64,000 nucleotides of DNA, from contig CM060172.1 in the NCBI GenBank assembly GCA_030549775.1, forward strand, positions 54,487,942 through 54,551,941. Direction: 5' to 3'. The DNA is from Tamarix chinensis. Its lineage: Eukaryota; Streptophyta; Magnoliopsida; Caryophyllales; Tamaricaceae. Numbering within the stretch: the first letter of the stretch is position 1; each line of letters starts with the position of its first letter. Below, piece after piece: positions 1 through 11,746 of the stretch. Under the pieces are notes generated by a model, which made no database searches, was not told where the DNA came from, and saw only the letters and a list, made by a program, of their open reading frames with translations. Position numbers and translations under genes: made by a program.

Positions 1-2501
1 TTCTATCATCATATCCATCACGTGTCCTCCTTTCCTCTTCAAGCCCAAACTATCCCTGCCTTTCCCCCCTCACATGAAACCTTTACTCCCTCACATGAAA
101 CCTTTTCTTTACATTCATGGCTTTTGCACCAACCATCCCCTAAAACTGTGCAACTTCCCTACCCGACAACCCTACTCCAATAACCCTACTATTTTTCTTC
201 TCCTCACATGCCTAAGCTCTTAAACTTCCTATTGGTTTCCCTCCCCTTCACCCCAACCATATGAATGTATATATAGATACATACCATATCCTTCTCATCC
301 TTCTTACCCTCCTCCCATTGATCCCTTCTCTCTTCCACATTCCCTTACCTCTATTTTTTCCCACACCATGACCCTACTGAGTCCTTCGTGTCTCACCATC
401 ACACACCCTTCCCTACAACCGAGATAAGCATCCATCCTTCACCATCGCTTGATCCCTATCTTCTTCCTTCTCCTCCCTACAACCCTACCTCAACCATCTC
501 CTCGACCTTTGTTTTTATTCACCATCACAACCGCTACCCAACCACCTCTACCTCCTCTATTGTAACTCTTTATCATTGCCCCAACACCATCAATCATCTC
601 CTCCACCTTGCAACATCTCCCTCTCATCTCCTTAGCAACTAAAGCCAACTAATATTCCCATCTCCTTCCCAAATGAGCTAGCCGCTGACACATCGTGCAC
701 CACCTACCTTGGCCTCCCTTGTTATAGCCTTCCCTTACCACCACCGGCCAACCTTGCCTCTACTAGAGCCATTCACATCAACCAACACCTCTACCCAGCC
801 AACCTTTCTCCTCCAAAGCACCTCTTGCCTTACTCAACTCACGCTACTCATGTAGTATGAAGATCCCAATATGAAATTTTTGTCCCATTTTCATTAAGGG
901 CAGTTTGGTATTTCCCTATTTTAAAAATATTTAATAAATAAAAAAATATTGTTATGTTATTGATTGAATAGTAATATGATTAATGTGGTATTATTTTTAA
1001 GTGCAGAAGTTTGGTTATCATAGCCTAATAGTTTTTAGTCGGTTACCAATAAAAGTATGCTTTTGCTAGACATCATGTAATCCCTATACTCCACTAAAAT
1101 TTTTAGATATCGTATGATAGCCCATTAGGATTTTGAAGTGTAAACCATGTAAAGAATATTTATTACATTGTAATTATTATACTCTACTAAACTATGAGAT
1201 ATCGCATGATATCATATTAGAGATTTTGATGCATAAATGTTATTAAGTATGTTTGTTACATTATAACTATTTTCTTAAGAGTATTAGCATGAAAATAGGT
1301 AAAATGGATCATTTTTAATTTTATATGAACTATTATGTATACAAAAGTATGTTAACATGGACTTTATGTTGAGAATGAATTATATATGGTATGTATATCC
1401 AATATGATAAGTTGAGCATGTCTAGGCATATTTTTAGTATGATTATTATTATTACTGTGGGCCTTAGGGAAAATTTGTTCATTTCAATAATATCATGATA
1501 TTTAATATGGTAATTATGCCTTAATTATTGATAAGTATAGAAGTATGTGTTTTGGAATTTTTTAAAACACATGATAGGATTTTACATGCAAAATTATGTA
1601 TAATAGCAAAATGGTCATTTGACATATTTGGTAATTTATTTGCATATTAAATGATTTAATTATTTTCTTGACAAGTTAATACATAAAACAGAGTTAGTTT
1701 TTAAAATGCATGATAATACGGATATTTAAGCCTTAGGGGCATTTTGGCTATTTTTAGCCTAAAGTGCTTAAGTGTAAATAATGGAGCCTAGGATAGGCTT
1801 ATTATATTCTTAATGATTGATCTTGGTATTGACATTGATTATGGGTGTCTCTGATTTTTGGAAACATGTTAAAATGTTTAAAAATAAAAATTAGATCTTT
1901 GCGATTAATATAAAATTTTATGGTCACCTTAATAAAATACTAATACTTAAAGTGAAAAACCTTAAGTTCAAGAATGGTAGCTCTTTAGAGGTTACTACCC
2001 TAAATATGTAATTTAACCCACGGTTGAATATGAATTTTTGATGGTGTGCCTTATTTATATGTATACTTATGGATTAGGTATCCTTATCAGTAGGACATGC
2101 TATGTTCGTGTGATAATACGACTAGGGTATCTTAGTGTCCTTATGTTAATAGTCGGTAGGATACTATTCTACCTTGGTACATCAATATGACCATAGTACT
2201 TTAGTGTCTTTAGGATCAATATGATCTCCCCTCAAGTAAATAAAAAATAAAAATGAATATTATTGGATTAAAATGATTATTATTGGATTGAAATAATTAT
2301 TAGGTTGGTCGGTAGTACATTCATGTTTACCTATGGTTCAATAGTAGCCTCTGTGTCTCATTATGGCTCGGTAGCAACCTTTGTGCCTACCTGTGGTTTG
2401 GTAAGAGCTTTTGTACCTACCTATGGTTCGGTAGCAACCTTCTTGCCTACCTATGGTTTAGTAATAGCCTTTATGCCTACCTATGTTTGATATTGTGTCT
2501 T
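1..2501 (+). mobile_element. Truncated long LTR, family B (Gypsy-like)
   Basis: No gene is seen here. The first 850 bases are pyrimidine-rich, and the rest is AT-rich. Short phrases recur in the same order around 10450-10550 and 19230-19320, for example 'aatacttaaagtg' followed by a 'taggatta...cctaga' block, so I read this as a copy of the same long LTR family in plus orientation. Its left end lies outside the window. Its right end is cut by the minus-strand LTR that starts at 2502. Short ORFs here, such as 388-642, are low-complexity translations and are not genes. The assignment rests on visual similarity to the other two copies. Confidence 0.5.
2306..2485 (+). repeat. 30-bp tandem repeat, six copies
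   Basis: About six consecutive 30-bp units follow the pattern 'ggttcggtagcaacc' + 'ttcttgcctacctat', with a few substitutions per unit. Because 30 is divisible by 3 the array stays open in one frame (2305-2490), which is a by-product and not evidence of a protein. A single related phrase (TGCCTACCTGTGGTTT) occurs near 10893 in another LTR of the family, so this array expanded in one copy only. Confidence 0.85.
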
Positions 2502-4019
2502 TGTAACACCCCCAAAATTCACTACTGAAAAATTTCGTTAATTAAAAGGAAATTAGCGGAAGCAAATTAATAAACCGTGAATTTTGGGAGTATTACCGCC
2601 ACACTTAGTACCAGACCGGTTCACTCATACCGTTCCAGTACTAAGTGCTAAGGCTAAAGGAAAATGAAATACAATTTGCAAGAATTTCAACATACGTAAA
2701 TCAGAGTAGCGTATCAAACGTTTACAAGAATGAAATCCACCCATGGTGGTCACAGTATCAACATATACATTTAAAACCAGAGATTTCAAAGAGAGAGAAA
2801 AACCCTAGTAGTTCCGGATGAGACCTTACTCTCTTTCCCGTTGCCCACTTGAGTAGCACTTGAAAAGACCTGCAAGGGACACTGCCCATTGAATAGGCAG
2901 GGGCCCCACGAATGGAACCCTTCAGTACTACGGTACTGAGTAACCCTTTAAAGTCCCACTTAAAATCAGGCCCGTAATGCAACACATGAAACAAGCTACA
3001 TACACATATATATATAATTCACATAATTATCATTCACAAAGCATATCAATATATCGTTACGAACAATCGGTACTTACGGTCTTAAGCCGTGTCACAATGC
3101 AAACTCAATACAATCAGGCCTTAAGCCATTGTTCCACTATAAATGATTTGTACTTTCCCATAATTTTATTCACATACATAACTGGTTTTATTGAGCTCGG
3201 GACCCCCACTATTTTTGCCGGTGGACCGGAATACATATAACTCATCATCCAGGGCACAACGTTCCTGGCCACTATTATAATCGGTGGACCGGGATATATA
3301 AAGAATCATCACTTAGGGCACAGCGCTCGTGGCCACTATTATAACCGGTGGACCGGTACTCAATATCATAATCATCTGGGCCCAGCTCATTAATATTCCA
3401 CTTTCAATAATAGTATCTTTCCTTTCTTTAATCAGCACATCAATCATATTTATTTGCCTCGAACGGGAGATCGATAACCTGGGATACAAAGGTACATCGG
3501 TCGTACCGATGCATATCCGCTACTCAGTACCCTTCAACCACGAACCCAAGGACGCAAAGGTACCCTGGTCGTACTGGTGCATAAAGCTAACTTAGTACCC
3601 TACCGACAAGGACACCTAATCCATAAGTATGCATAACCCCTAACTAGGTCTGTAGAGCTAGAAAGAGTAAGATATAGGGCCTGGCTGGGGCACAAAGGCA
3701 CACCAGCAAATACCAGAATAATCATGGACTAAACCACGTCCTTAGGGTAGCGACCCCTAAGGAGTCACCATTCCCAATATCGAGGTCTTTCACTTTAAGT
3801 ATTAGTGTCTTAATTAAAGGTGATCACAAAGGCACGACAATCAAATACTTATTTACTTTTAATAGTTCCGATAACATTAATCGTTTCTTATTCAGATGAT
3901 TATCCAGGATATCACGGAGAAAACCGTTAAGGCCATACTAATACTCCTACTTGGCTAATCAACATTACTTGAATCATATTATAATGTTCCACAATCTCAA
4001 AGACATGTTAGGTGCAAAT

Positions 4020-5000
4020 TACTCATTTGCCCTTTACTTATATAATTGTTAAGTATCCATTCCTTACTCGCCAAATTACCATATTACCCCTTTAGGTTAC
4101 ATAATTACCAAATTACCCTTTGTCCAATTTAGATTACCAAATTATCTCATACCCTTTTTAGATCACCATTCATCCCTCATAATTGCTACACTTATCATAT
4201 TTCCCATTTGGTTGGTTATATTACCAAATCACCCTTCTCCTTTGTTATAATTACTAAATTGCCCTTGAGTTAGATAAATTACTAAATTACCCTTCTCCTT
4301 TATCATAATTACCATTTTACCCTCTCAATTATTTTAATTACCATTTTACCCTTTTTAACTATCATGAATCCTAAATCACCCTTCTTCATAATTACCAATA
4401 TTAATTTACCCTTCTTCATAATCATAATTATTAATTTACCCTTCTCCATATTTATAATTACTATATTACCCTTCTCCTTTATTAAAATTACCATAATGCC
4501 CTTTTATTGGTTAATTTACCAAATTACCCTTCTCTAGTATCATACATTCACACTTACCCAATTACCCACCTGTAATCATAATTTAATTACTAAATTATCT
4601 TTAGTCATTATCATAATTACCAAGTTACCCCTTACTCCCAAATTAACATATTGTCCTTTTATTTACAAAATTACCACAATACCCTTTTACTTATAAAATT
4701 ACCATAATCCTCCTTTTTACTTTACAAATTACTAGTTTACCCTTTTACATCCAAAAATTACCATCTTTATCTTCCCTTACAAAATTACCATTTTCCCCTT
4801 CTTTTCCAAAATTACCATATTAACCTTTTACTCACAAAATTACCATAATACCCTTCTTTCTCACAACTTAAAATTTTATCCTTTTACTTATGAATTATCA
4901 TTTAACCCCTTTCTTTTTAAATTACCAAATTACCCTTTTACTTATAAAATTTCCACTCAACCCCTTTATTCACCATTTTTATGGATTTACCATCACTACA
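4020..5000 (-). repeat. Degenerate tandem array within LTR
   Basis: Many copies of an AT-rich unit reading 'aattaccatattaccctttt' with variations occur here, roughly every 25-35 bases. On the element's sense strand this is 'aaaagggtaatatggtaatt'. The same kind of array occupies 27180-28230 of the solo LTR on the plus strand. Spacing is too irregular for a clean period. ORFs such as 4309-4494 are its translation and are not genes. Confidence 0.85.
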
Positions 5001-5589
5001 TAAAATAATGATATTATTCTTATCATCTAAGTCCACCAACTTGTTATTAATCAACATAATACTCATTAGCAACTACATACATTAGATCACATACTTCATA
5101 ACCATAATTACTAGAATACCCTTATACAATAATATCATTCATGCCTTAGCAACATAATACATCATAAACAAGCATTTAACATTTCCATCAATAATCAACC
5201 TTTTCCTTAATTATCATACCTCCACATGGCATAAAGCTATCATGCATTTCCCTCTTTCTTTCAATAAATGTAAACAACCATTTATATATTATGCTTGGCT
5301 CACAAAACATACATAAAATCATAATAAAATTCCTAATGTGCTAGCATACATTTCCATGCATTTAAGGGAGGTTTAACGATTACCTTAATCCTGCAAAACT
5401 CAACCTTACCGATATCCCAATTAAGGATTCAAGCTTAAATAGCAACTCAACACCTAAAATAATATCAATCATTATTATGTTAGAAATAAGGATTTAAAAA
5501 GGATAAGACTTTATCAAAATTTATTTAATAACAGAACACTTTAATTTAATTATCAATATACCTCAAAAAAATTTCAAACAAGATACAAC

Positions 5590-6600
5590 ACAAGGGGGGA
5601 GCTCACGCTGCATGCACAAATGAGAGGGGAAAAGGCTCGAAGAGGGGTGAAGGAAGAAAAATGAGCCATTTTCGGGTTGAGGTCTTTGGGCTAGAAAAGA
5701 GGGTAGTTGGGGGAGGTTTCAAGGCAAGGGAATGGTGCAGGAGTGAAGAGGGGGTGTTGGTGGTGGCTAAGGATGGTTTCACGGCGGCGAAGATGGCGGT
5801 CGAAGTGGGGTGTCGAGGTGCAGGCTGGCGACGAAGGAAAAGAAAGGGGAAAAACGAGGGCTTGAAGGTGGTGTTCTCGGCCAAAGGAGCATTGGGAGTG
5901 GTAGAGGGGGTTGCAGGGTGTCGAACGGTGGGTTGGGTGGCGGCAGAGGTGGCCGGACGGTGGCGAATGGCGGCGTTACAGGTGGGTTGTCGAGATGAGT
6001 GAAAAACAGGGAGAAAAAGAAGAAGGGAGGAAGGGGTTGCGGGATGGATATTTGGGTTGGTGCAAGGTGGTAGTAGAAGGGTGCAGGAGGCGGTTTAGGG
6101 GCTGGGTGCGGCGGTCGGAGTGGCGGAGGGCGGAGGCGCACGAAACAAAGGGGGGAATATGGAGGGGAGAAAATGGAGGGAAGAGGGTCGGGGAAGAAGG
6201 GCTTTGAAAAATAATAGGGCAGGGAAATGTGAAGAAAAGAAGAGGGAGAAGAGAGAGAGGGAAAGGCAGGGTGGCTGAGCGACAGTTGCAGGTGGTCGGG
6301 CAGCAGCTGCAGGTGGTCGGGCTGCTGTCGACGCTTGGGGAGAAGAAGAAGGAAGAAGGGAGGCTGCGGGCGGCCGGTTGGGGAAGGGAAAGAAGACAGA
6401 CCGACCGGTCCAGGGGGAAAGAAGAAAAAAAGGGGAAGTCGGCCGGGTGGAGCGCGCGGGAGAGAGGGAGGAGGAGAGGGAGAGCTGGGCCGAGGCCCAC
6501 TGCGCGGGGAGGGCTGGCTTGGGCGGCCCGAGGGAAGAAAAAAAAAGGAAAAAGAAAAGAAGAGAGAGGAAAAGGCAAAAAGGGAATGGAAAATAGGAAA
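5590..6600 (-). repeat. Strand-asymmetric purine/pyrimidine tract of LTR
   Basis: About 1 kb is strongly purine-rich (G and A) on the plus strand and pyrimidine-rich in element orientation. It contains overlapping long ORFs on both strands, for example 5976-6578 on the minus strand and 6229-6615 on the plus strand. Their translations are low complexity (Pro/Ser/Phe or Arg/Lys/Gly/Glu) and they overlap in several frames, so I do not call them genes. A pyrimidine-rich tract stands at the equivalent place in the LTR at 34442, and the LTR at 26291 holds only a very short version. Confidence 0.7.
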
Positions 6601-6919
6601 AATAAAATAAATTAATTTATAAAATCATAAATGTAATATTCTTGATAAATTATTTAATTTAATAATTTAATTCATTATAATCTAATATATTAATTTCAGA
6701 AGGATAAGGTTAGTAAAATGTTAGTTTGGAAAATTATTTAAATAAAATAATATGGCAAATAGAAAAATATTTATTTTAAATCTATTAAATACTCTTACCC
6801 GATTTTACATACTCTAAAATCCATAAAATAATTAAAATAAATAATTTTAAAAGCAACTACTATTTTAAATAAAAGTTATTTATTAAAATATAGGTTTTCG
6901 AAATTTTTGGGGGATTACA

Positions 6920-6936
6920 TCACTACCCCCTTAAAG
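6920..6936 (-). promoter_or_regulatory. Polypurine tract of minus-strand Gypsy element
   Basis: On the minus strand the sequence CTTTAAGGGGGTAGT, then GA, immediately precedes the LTR start TGTAATC. This is the position and composition expected for the primer of plus-strand DNA synthesis. A 15-base identical copy stands 86 bases upstream in the element, at 7008-7022. Confidence 0.8.
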
Positions 6937-7007
6937 AAAAACTTTGTCCCCGAAGTTTAGGTCTTAGCACTAGGGTTACAAAAGAGGATCCTAAATTACT
7001 TGGGGTA

Positions 7008-7022
7008 ACTACCCCCTTAAAG
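7008..7022 (-). repeat. Second polypurine-tract copy
   Basis: This is an exact copy of the 15-base tract CTTTAAGGGGGTAGT (minus strand) seen at the LTR border. It is followed in the element by 'taccccaag' instead of the LTR start. Similarity continues a few bases upstream of the tract. It could be an internal second primer site or the scar of a deletion that joined gag to the 3' end. Confidence 0.7.
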
Positions 7023-7183
7023 GGAAACTTACTTAACTAAGGAAAAACAACTACAGACAAAGTTAATAATACAATTAATCACGCGGGACCCAATGGATAG
7101 CTTGAAGAGGTTACATCATGATCAAATGCTTGCTCATCTTCTTCAGTTAACAAGGCTGAATAGATTACTCCAAGCGCTTGATT

Positions 7184-8146
7184 CTATTGATCCGATGTTT
7201 GCCCTAGCCTCTGGATTCTTTCACGGGGCGCACTATAGCATTCAAAGCTTTTATGCCCAAGTTGTCCACAGTCATGGCACTGAATCAACTTTCCCATGCA
7301 ATCCTTGCCTGGATGATCTCTTTTGCAATGACGGGAATGGTAATGTCGGGTTGATCTCTTTCTAGCCTTACCACTAGGAGTACCCTGATTCTTCTTACGC
7401 TAAGCTTTAGTTCGGAGTTGAGGATGGTCTCGAAAAACCTTGCTTCTGGGGCGATGACTCTTTTCTTCGGTCTCGGTCTCTTCGCTCTTTCTCTTGCCTA
7501 GGATGGAGGCTTGTTCTTGGACCAAGGCTTCGGCGTTACATGCCCGCTCGTACATCGTACTCAGGTTGTGGAAAATGTCAGCACCCATCATACTTCAGAT
7601 GTTGAATCGAAGTCCTTGCTCGAATTGAAATATTGTTGTTGCCTGGCTAGCCGCTATTCCGGGGGCGAACCTCAGCAACTCTGTAAATCGTGCGTAGTAC
7701 TCTCGGACCGATAGGTTCCCTTGTGTCAGCTCCATAAATTCCTTGAGTTTGGCCCTCTTGAGACTTTTCATGTAGAAACGCGTACGGATAGCGGTCTTGA
7801 AGTCTTCCCATGATGTTGGTCGTACTCCTTGAGTTTGAAGATCTTCCCACCAAGTATCGGCTGGTCCTCGAAGGAAATACGCCGCGATGTTTGTCCTTCG
7901 TTCCTCAGGGCAGTTGAGTGCCTCAAATGTCCTATCAGAATCTCGTAGCCAATTCTCCAAGACCACGGGGTCTTCTTTCCCGTCGTAGGTCGGGGGTCGA
8001 TGACGTGAAACTCTATCGAGCCAATCCTCTCCAATACCCACTAGAGGCAAAGTAGTTTGAGATTGTGTTAGCGGGGAACGCTGAGCTAATCCCATGAGCA
8101 CCTCAAATGCCCTCTCTAGGTTATCGATCCGTCCCTCTCAGTCCAT
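7184..8146 (-). pseudogene. gag: Gypsy Gag with zinc knuckle (three in-frame stops)
   Basis: Gag forms the retrotransposon particle and binds its RNA. From the minus-strand ATG at 8146 a single frame runs about 320 codons to TAG at 7184-7186. It is interrupted by stops at 8138-8140 (TGA), 7595-7597 (TGA) and 7400-7402 (TAG), with no frameshift. The retrotrans_gag core is visible around 7640-8000: 'FLRGPADTWWEDL', 'TSWEDFKTAIRTRFY' and 'VREYYARFTELLRFAP'. Near the C-terminus a CCHC knuckle, CHDCGQLGHKSFEC, fits CX2CX4HX4C. All three stops can come from C-to-T changes in CGA or CAG codons. No protease, reverse transcriptase or integrase follows; only about 250 bases separate the gag stop from the 3' LTR. 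Gag identity is near certain. Whether the missing pol is ancestral (TR-GAG type) or a local deletion is open. Confidence 0.9.
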
Positions 8147-9834
8147 GTCGAGTTAGCTATAAAACAAAAGTATGTTAGGGAAGGTGCTATTTTCTCAAGC
8201 TAGGTGATCTAAACCTAGGTCACTTAATCTACCCATACCCAACTCTCATGACTAATCCGGTTTTTGCAACAAAAGGGAGAATTAGGGAAAAAACTTTATA
8301 AGAATCATTTAACCTTCAAAATTTCTATGAAATACTTTGATACTTACTTATATAATCAAATCAAAATATTTAAAACCCGAAGAAGGTTTTCAGAAAATAT
8401 TATTTCTAATATTGGTCATATGAAGTATTAAATGTCACCAAATTCATTCCAACAATTGATAATACTGAAACATTTGAAAGTGTGTCATACTTACAACATA
8501 TTAGACATTTTTGATCACATGAAGTAACGATAAGACATAAGAGCGTATACTAAGTACATAAAGGAATATTTTACAAGGGAAAATACCATAATACCCTTAG
8601 AAAACCCTAATTTACAATCACACCATAACTTCATCTATAGGACCTTATATTCACCAAATTTAACACTATCCCAATATTTTATCAATAATTTCATATCCAA
8701 AAATTATAACCTAACTCCAACATTTAACAAAAATATTAATATTACCCTTTTAATACTATTTCCAATTTAAGTCATTTTATTCTAATATTACACCAACATG
8801 ATTCATTGTTTATAAAAGCACTTCAAATATCATACTTATCATATATTATCCCATACAACACTTATGCAACACCAAAATCCTATATTCAACCCAAAAAATC
8901 AAAATGACCTTAGTTCACCTAAATACCTCCAAATTTATTATTTCCATAAATTAGGCCATACTCATCCAATCCTTAATATATAATATATCAAATTTAATGT
9001 ATATACCTCAAGGAATATGATGATATACTCATTTTCCACCAAAAGCTCGTAATAGACCATATTACCCTCAAAGATGAAAATATCAACTATCCAACAAAAT
9101 TCTACAGGCTCTAAAAAAATAATCAAAATTACATTCAACTTCCCTTTCATTATTATTATCTCAAAAATGTAATTATATTTAATTAAAACAACCCACAAAA
9201 CTTCAAATGGCCTAAAGGCATAAACCATCACATCCTAAAATCTCAAATCTTGCAACCTCAACATATTACACCAATTGCAATATTTACACATAATTAATTT
9301 TACTCATCGAAGGACAAATCAATAAAACATAATATGCCATCATGATTGAGATTTTATAGTAAATCCTAAAAAAGAATAAAATAGACCTTTTACATAAAAC
9401 ATAAAATTTCTAAAATCATGATATTACAAATGCAATACATGGACATAAATAAAAGTAGTGCATAATAATGTTTTCAAGCACAAAACATGATAATCATGGA
9501 AATTCATAAAATTAACACATAACAACAATCACCCTAAACTAGATACATGTTTTCTTACCAAACATCTCCTAAAGACACCATTCGATACTTTGATCACCTA
9601 AAAAATTACAATAATTAGATAAAAGAAGTATAGACACATTTAAAATAAAAGATAAAAATTATAAGATAGGATAAAACCCCTAAAATCTCTAAATATAGAT
9701 TTGGAAACGAGTTCATCAAGAATTCCCTAATCTAAGAATTTAACTATCTTTTGCTTAAAATAAGCACCAAAGAGTTAAGATTTTAGAATTCAAAAGATGC
9801 AAGAAGATGAAGAGGAGAAGAAGAGAGGGTTAAT
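8147..9834 (-). mobile_element. Leader of gag element and inverted LTR fragment
   Basis: No gene is seen. Next to gag, the minus-strand sequence would be its untranslated leader. I looked for the expected 5' LTR (plus-strand start TGTAACACC) and for a tRNA primer site and found neither. Towards 9834 the sequence becomes purine-rich on the plus strand ('agaagatgaagaggagaag'), like the pyrimidine-rich part of a family-B LTR read on the minus strand. The boundary between leader and LTR fragment cannot be placed by eye. Confidence 0.35.
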
Positions 9835-11746
9835 GTTCCATGATTATCATTTCATATTGTAGCTAGGGTTGATATATAGCATGATTGTAAGCAAGCATGA
9901 TTAAGTTTAAATTGTGATAATTGCTAGTTACATGATCTAGGGTTAGAAATGTTTTTTTTTTGCATGAAACATGATATTAGTCGCTACATTAAATGTCAAA
10001 TCATCTTATAAATATGTATGCATGTGTTTCATAGAATATATGATATGTTAGAAATACATTTCTTAGGTTTTGTACACATAAGTTGTAGAATACATGCATA
10101 ACGGAAAATATGGTCAATCACCAAACCTTAAAAATTACCGATATGCTAAAATGTTGTGAATTTTTATCTTTTAGCATTTTCATGACAAATTATCATCATA
10201 ATAATTTTTGGTACAAACTTGGATAATAATGTTGTAATTAGGGTTTTAAGGAATTTTGGACATTTTTGACTTAATGAACCTAATGCAAATAATCAGATAT
10301 AGGATAGCCTTCATATATTGATAGGTAAACCTTAGTATTGAATTTGACTTTGGCTTAGATAATTAACCTTAGGGTTGACTTGAATAATTAGAAATAATGT
10401 AAAAATGGTTGAGGAATTGGAATTATTGTATATTATTTGATATTTGTGATCACCAAATAAAGTACTAATATTTAAAGTGGAAGAACTCAAAATTGATAAT
10501 GGTTTACTCTCTAAGCCTAACTATTCTAGAGATAAGGTAGGAGTCCTTATTTTGGATTTATTTTTATTAGTGTGTCTTACTGACGCATTAAGGCCCTAGT
10601 TTACTCTATAGGTGACCAATAGGCTCTATAGGGGGTATCAATACTTAATAATTAAGTGACCTAGATTGGAAAGTACTGTGTTTCTAGAGAGTATAAATAT
10701 GACCGGTGTACTTTATACATCTCTGGGTTGTATGGTTGGGAGGGTATTGTGTTGCTTTGTGATCTAGTATGATTGATGTACTTTATACATATTTGAGTTA
10801 TTTTTTGTATCCCTTTGAGTGATAAAAATGGAAGAAACTAATGTATATGGTTATTGGTAATGTACTTTATTGTTGTTTCTATAGTTACCCTTATGCCTAC
10901 CTGTGGTTTATATGCATTGACTTGGTAGAATGTTTGGGAGGGTACTATGTAGTTTTATGTGCAAGTATAATTGGAGTATTTTATATGTCTTTAGGATATT
11001 GTTGTTCTTTTGGCCTTAACTAGAATTGACTTGGTTGGTTGGTCAGTGGAGCCTTAGTGTGCTAGCTTATTGGTCTTGGATTATGATATGGTTATTATGT
11101 GTTTGAGATGGATAAGTAACAGATAAGTGTATTGGTTGTGGATCATGAGATTTTATGTTTTATATGCTATCTTATGGTAATTATATTCTTGTTATCGTAT
11201 GTGATTTTACATTTTAAGCATATTTAATGTTTCTATGTGGTTATGTACAATGTGAGCATGCTACCTTTTGTGAGGTGATGTGATTTATTTGATACAAGGA
11301 AGTCATACTAGCATTATATTTATAGATGGTTATGTGCGAGTGAAGGAGTAGAACGAGGCATACAAGTGTTGTGAGGATTAGTGGGATCCTTAGGAGGAGA
11401 CCCATTTTTGGAATGAGATTTTGGGTCTAAGAGTTAGGGTAAAATGGTGTCGTACTTTCGGGTAATAAAGTTTTTTATAGTTGGTTTTTCTTCAAACTCA
11501 TATGTCCCTTATTGTATTTTGATTATTATTTTTGTATGTAATTTGCTTATCCGTAATCTTTATTTATATTATCGTATCTTTTTTTTGTTGCCTTGTTTTG
11601 GATCTAACTTATTTTGAACCTTAGCACTTAGCATAAGTAAGGTGAGGGAACTAGGTGTATGCTAAGTATGGAGGTAATATTTATTATTTTATAATTAATG
11701 CTTCCAAAAAATAAATTTTTTCAATGGTAAATTTTGGGGTGTTACG
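9835..11746 (+). mobile_element. Family-B LTR fragment, 3' part
   Basis: The sequence follows the same order as the downstream half of the solo LTR at 17204-20390. It has an 'gctagggttgatatatagcat' type stretch, then a block with 'actctctaag...ctattctagagataagg', then a terminal part with CTTAGCACTTAGCATAAGTA and 'gtatggaggtaa', ending AAATTTTGGGGTGTTAC. The LTR start is missing. It meets an oppositely oriented fragment at about 9834. ORF 10841-11023 is not convincing. Confidence 0.55.

Larger units (their letters stand above)
2502..6919 (-). mobile_element. Tekay/Del-like 3' LTR (about 4.4 kb)
   Basis: Read on the minus strand the LTR starts TGTAATCCCCC at 6919 and ends GGGGGTGTTACA at 2502, so both TG and CA termini are present. 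A polypurine tract lies directly outside the 6919 end and gag follows further right, so this is the 3' LTR of a minus-strand element. Its minus-strand start matches the start of the plus-strand solo LTR at 26291 ('cctatattttaataaata'), and its end matches that LTR's end. Inside, in element order, are a 1-kb pyrimidine-rich tract (6600-5590), a degenerate tandem array (about 5000-4020), repeated GGTGGACCGG boxes and a conserved block near 2806-2965. The Tekay/Del assignment is inferred from the LTR style and from the gag. Confidence 0.85.

Noticed and set aside
388..642. ORF of 84 codons on the plus strand
   Set aside because: Ser/Pro/Thr/His-rich low complexity in the pyrimidine-rich part of an LTR; no motif.
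5976..6578. 200-codon minus-strand ORF
   Set aside because: Overlaps several other long ORFs on both strands in a purine/pyrimidine tract; the open frames follow from composition.
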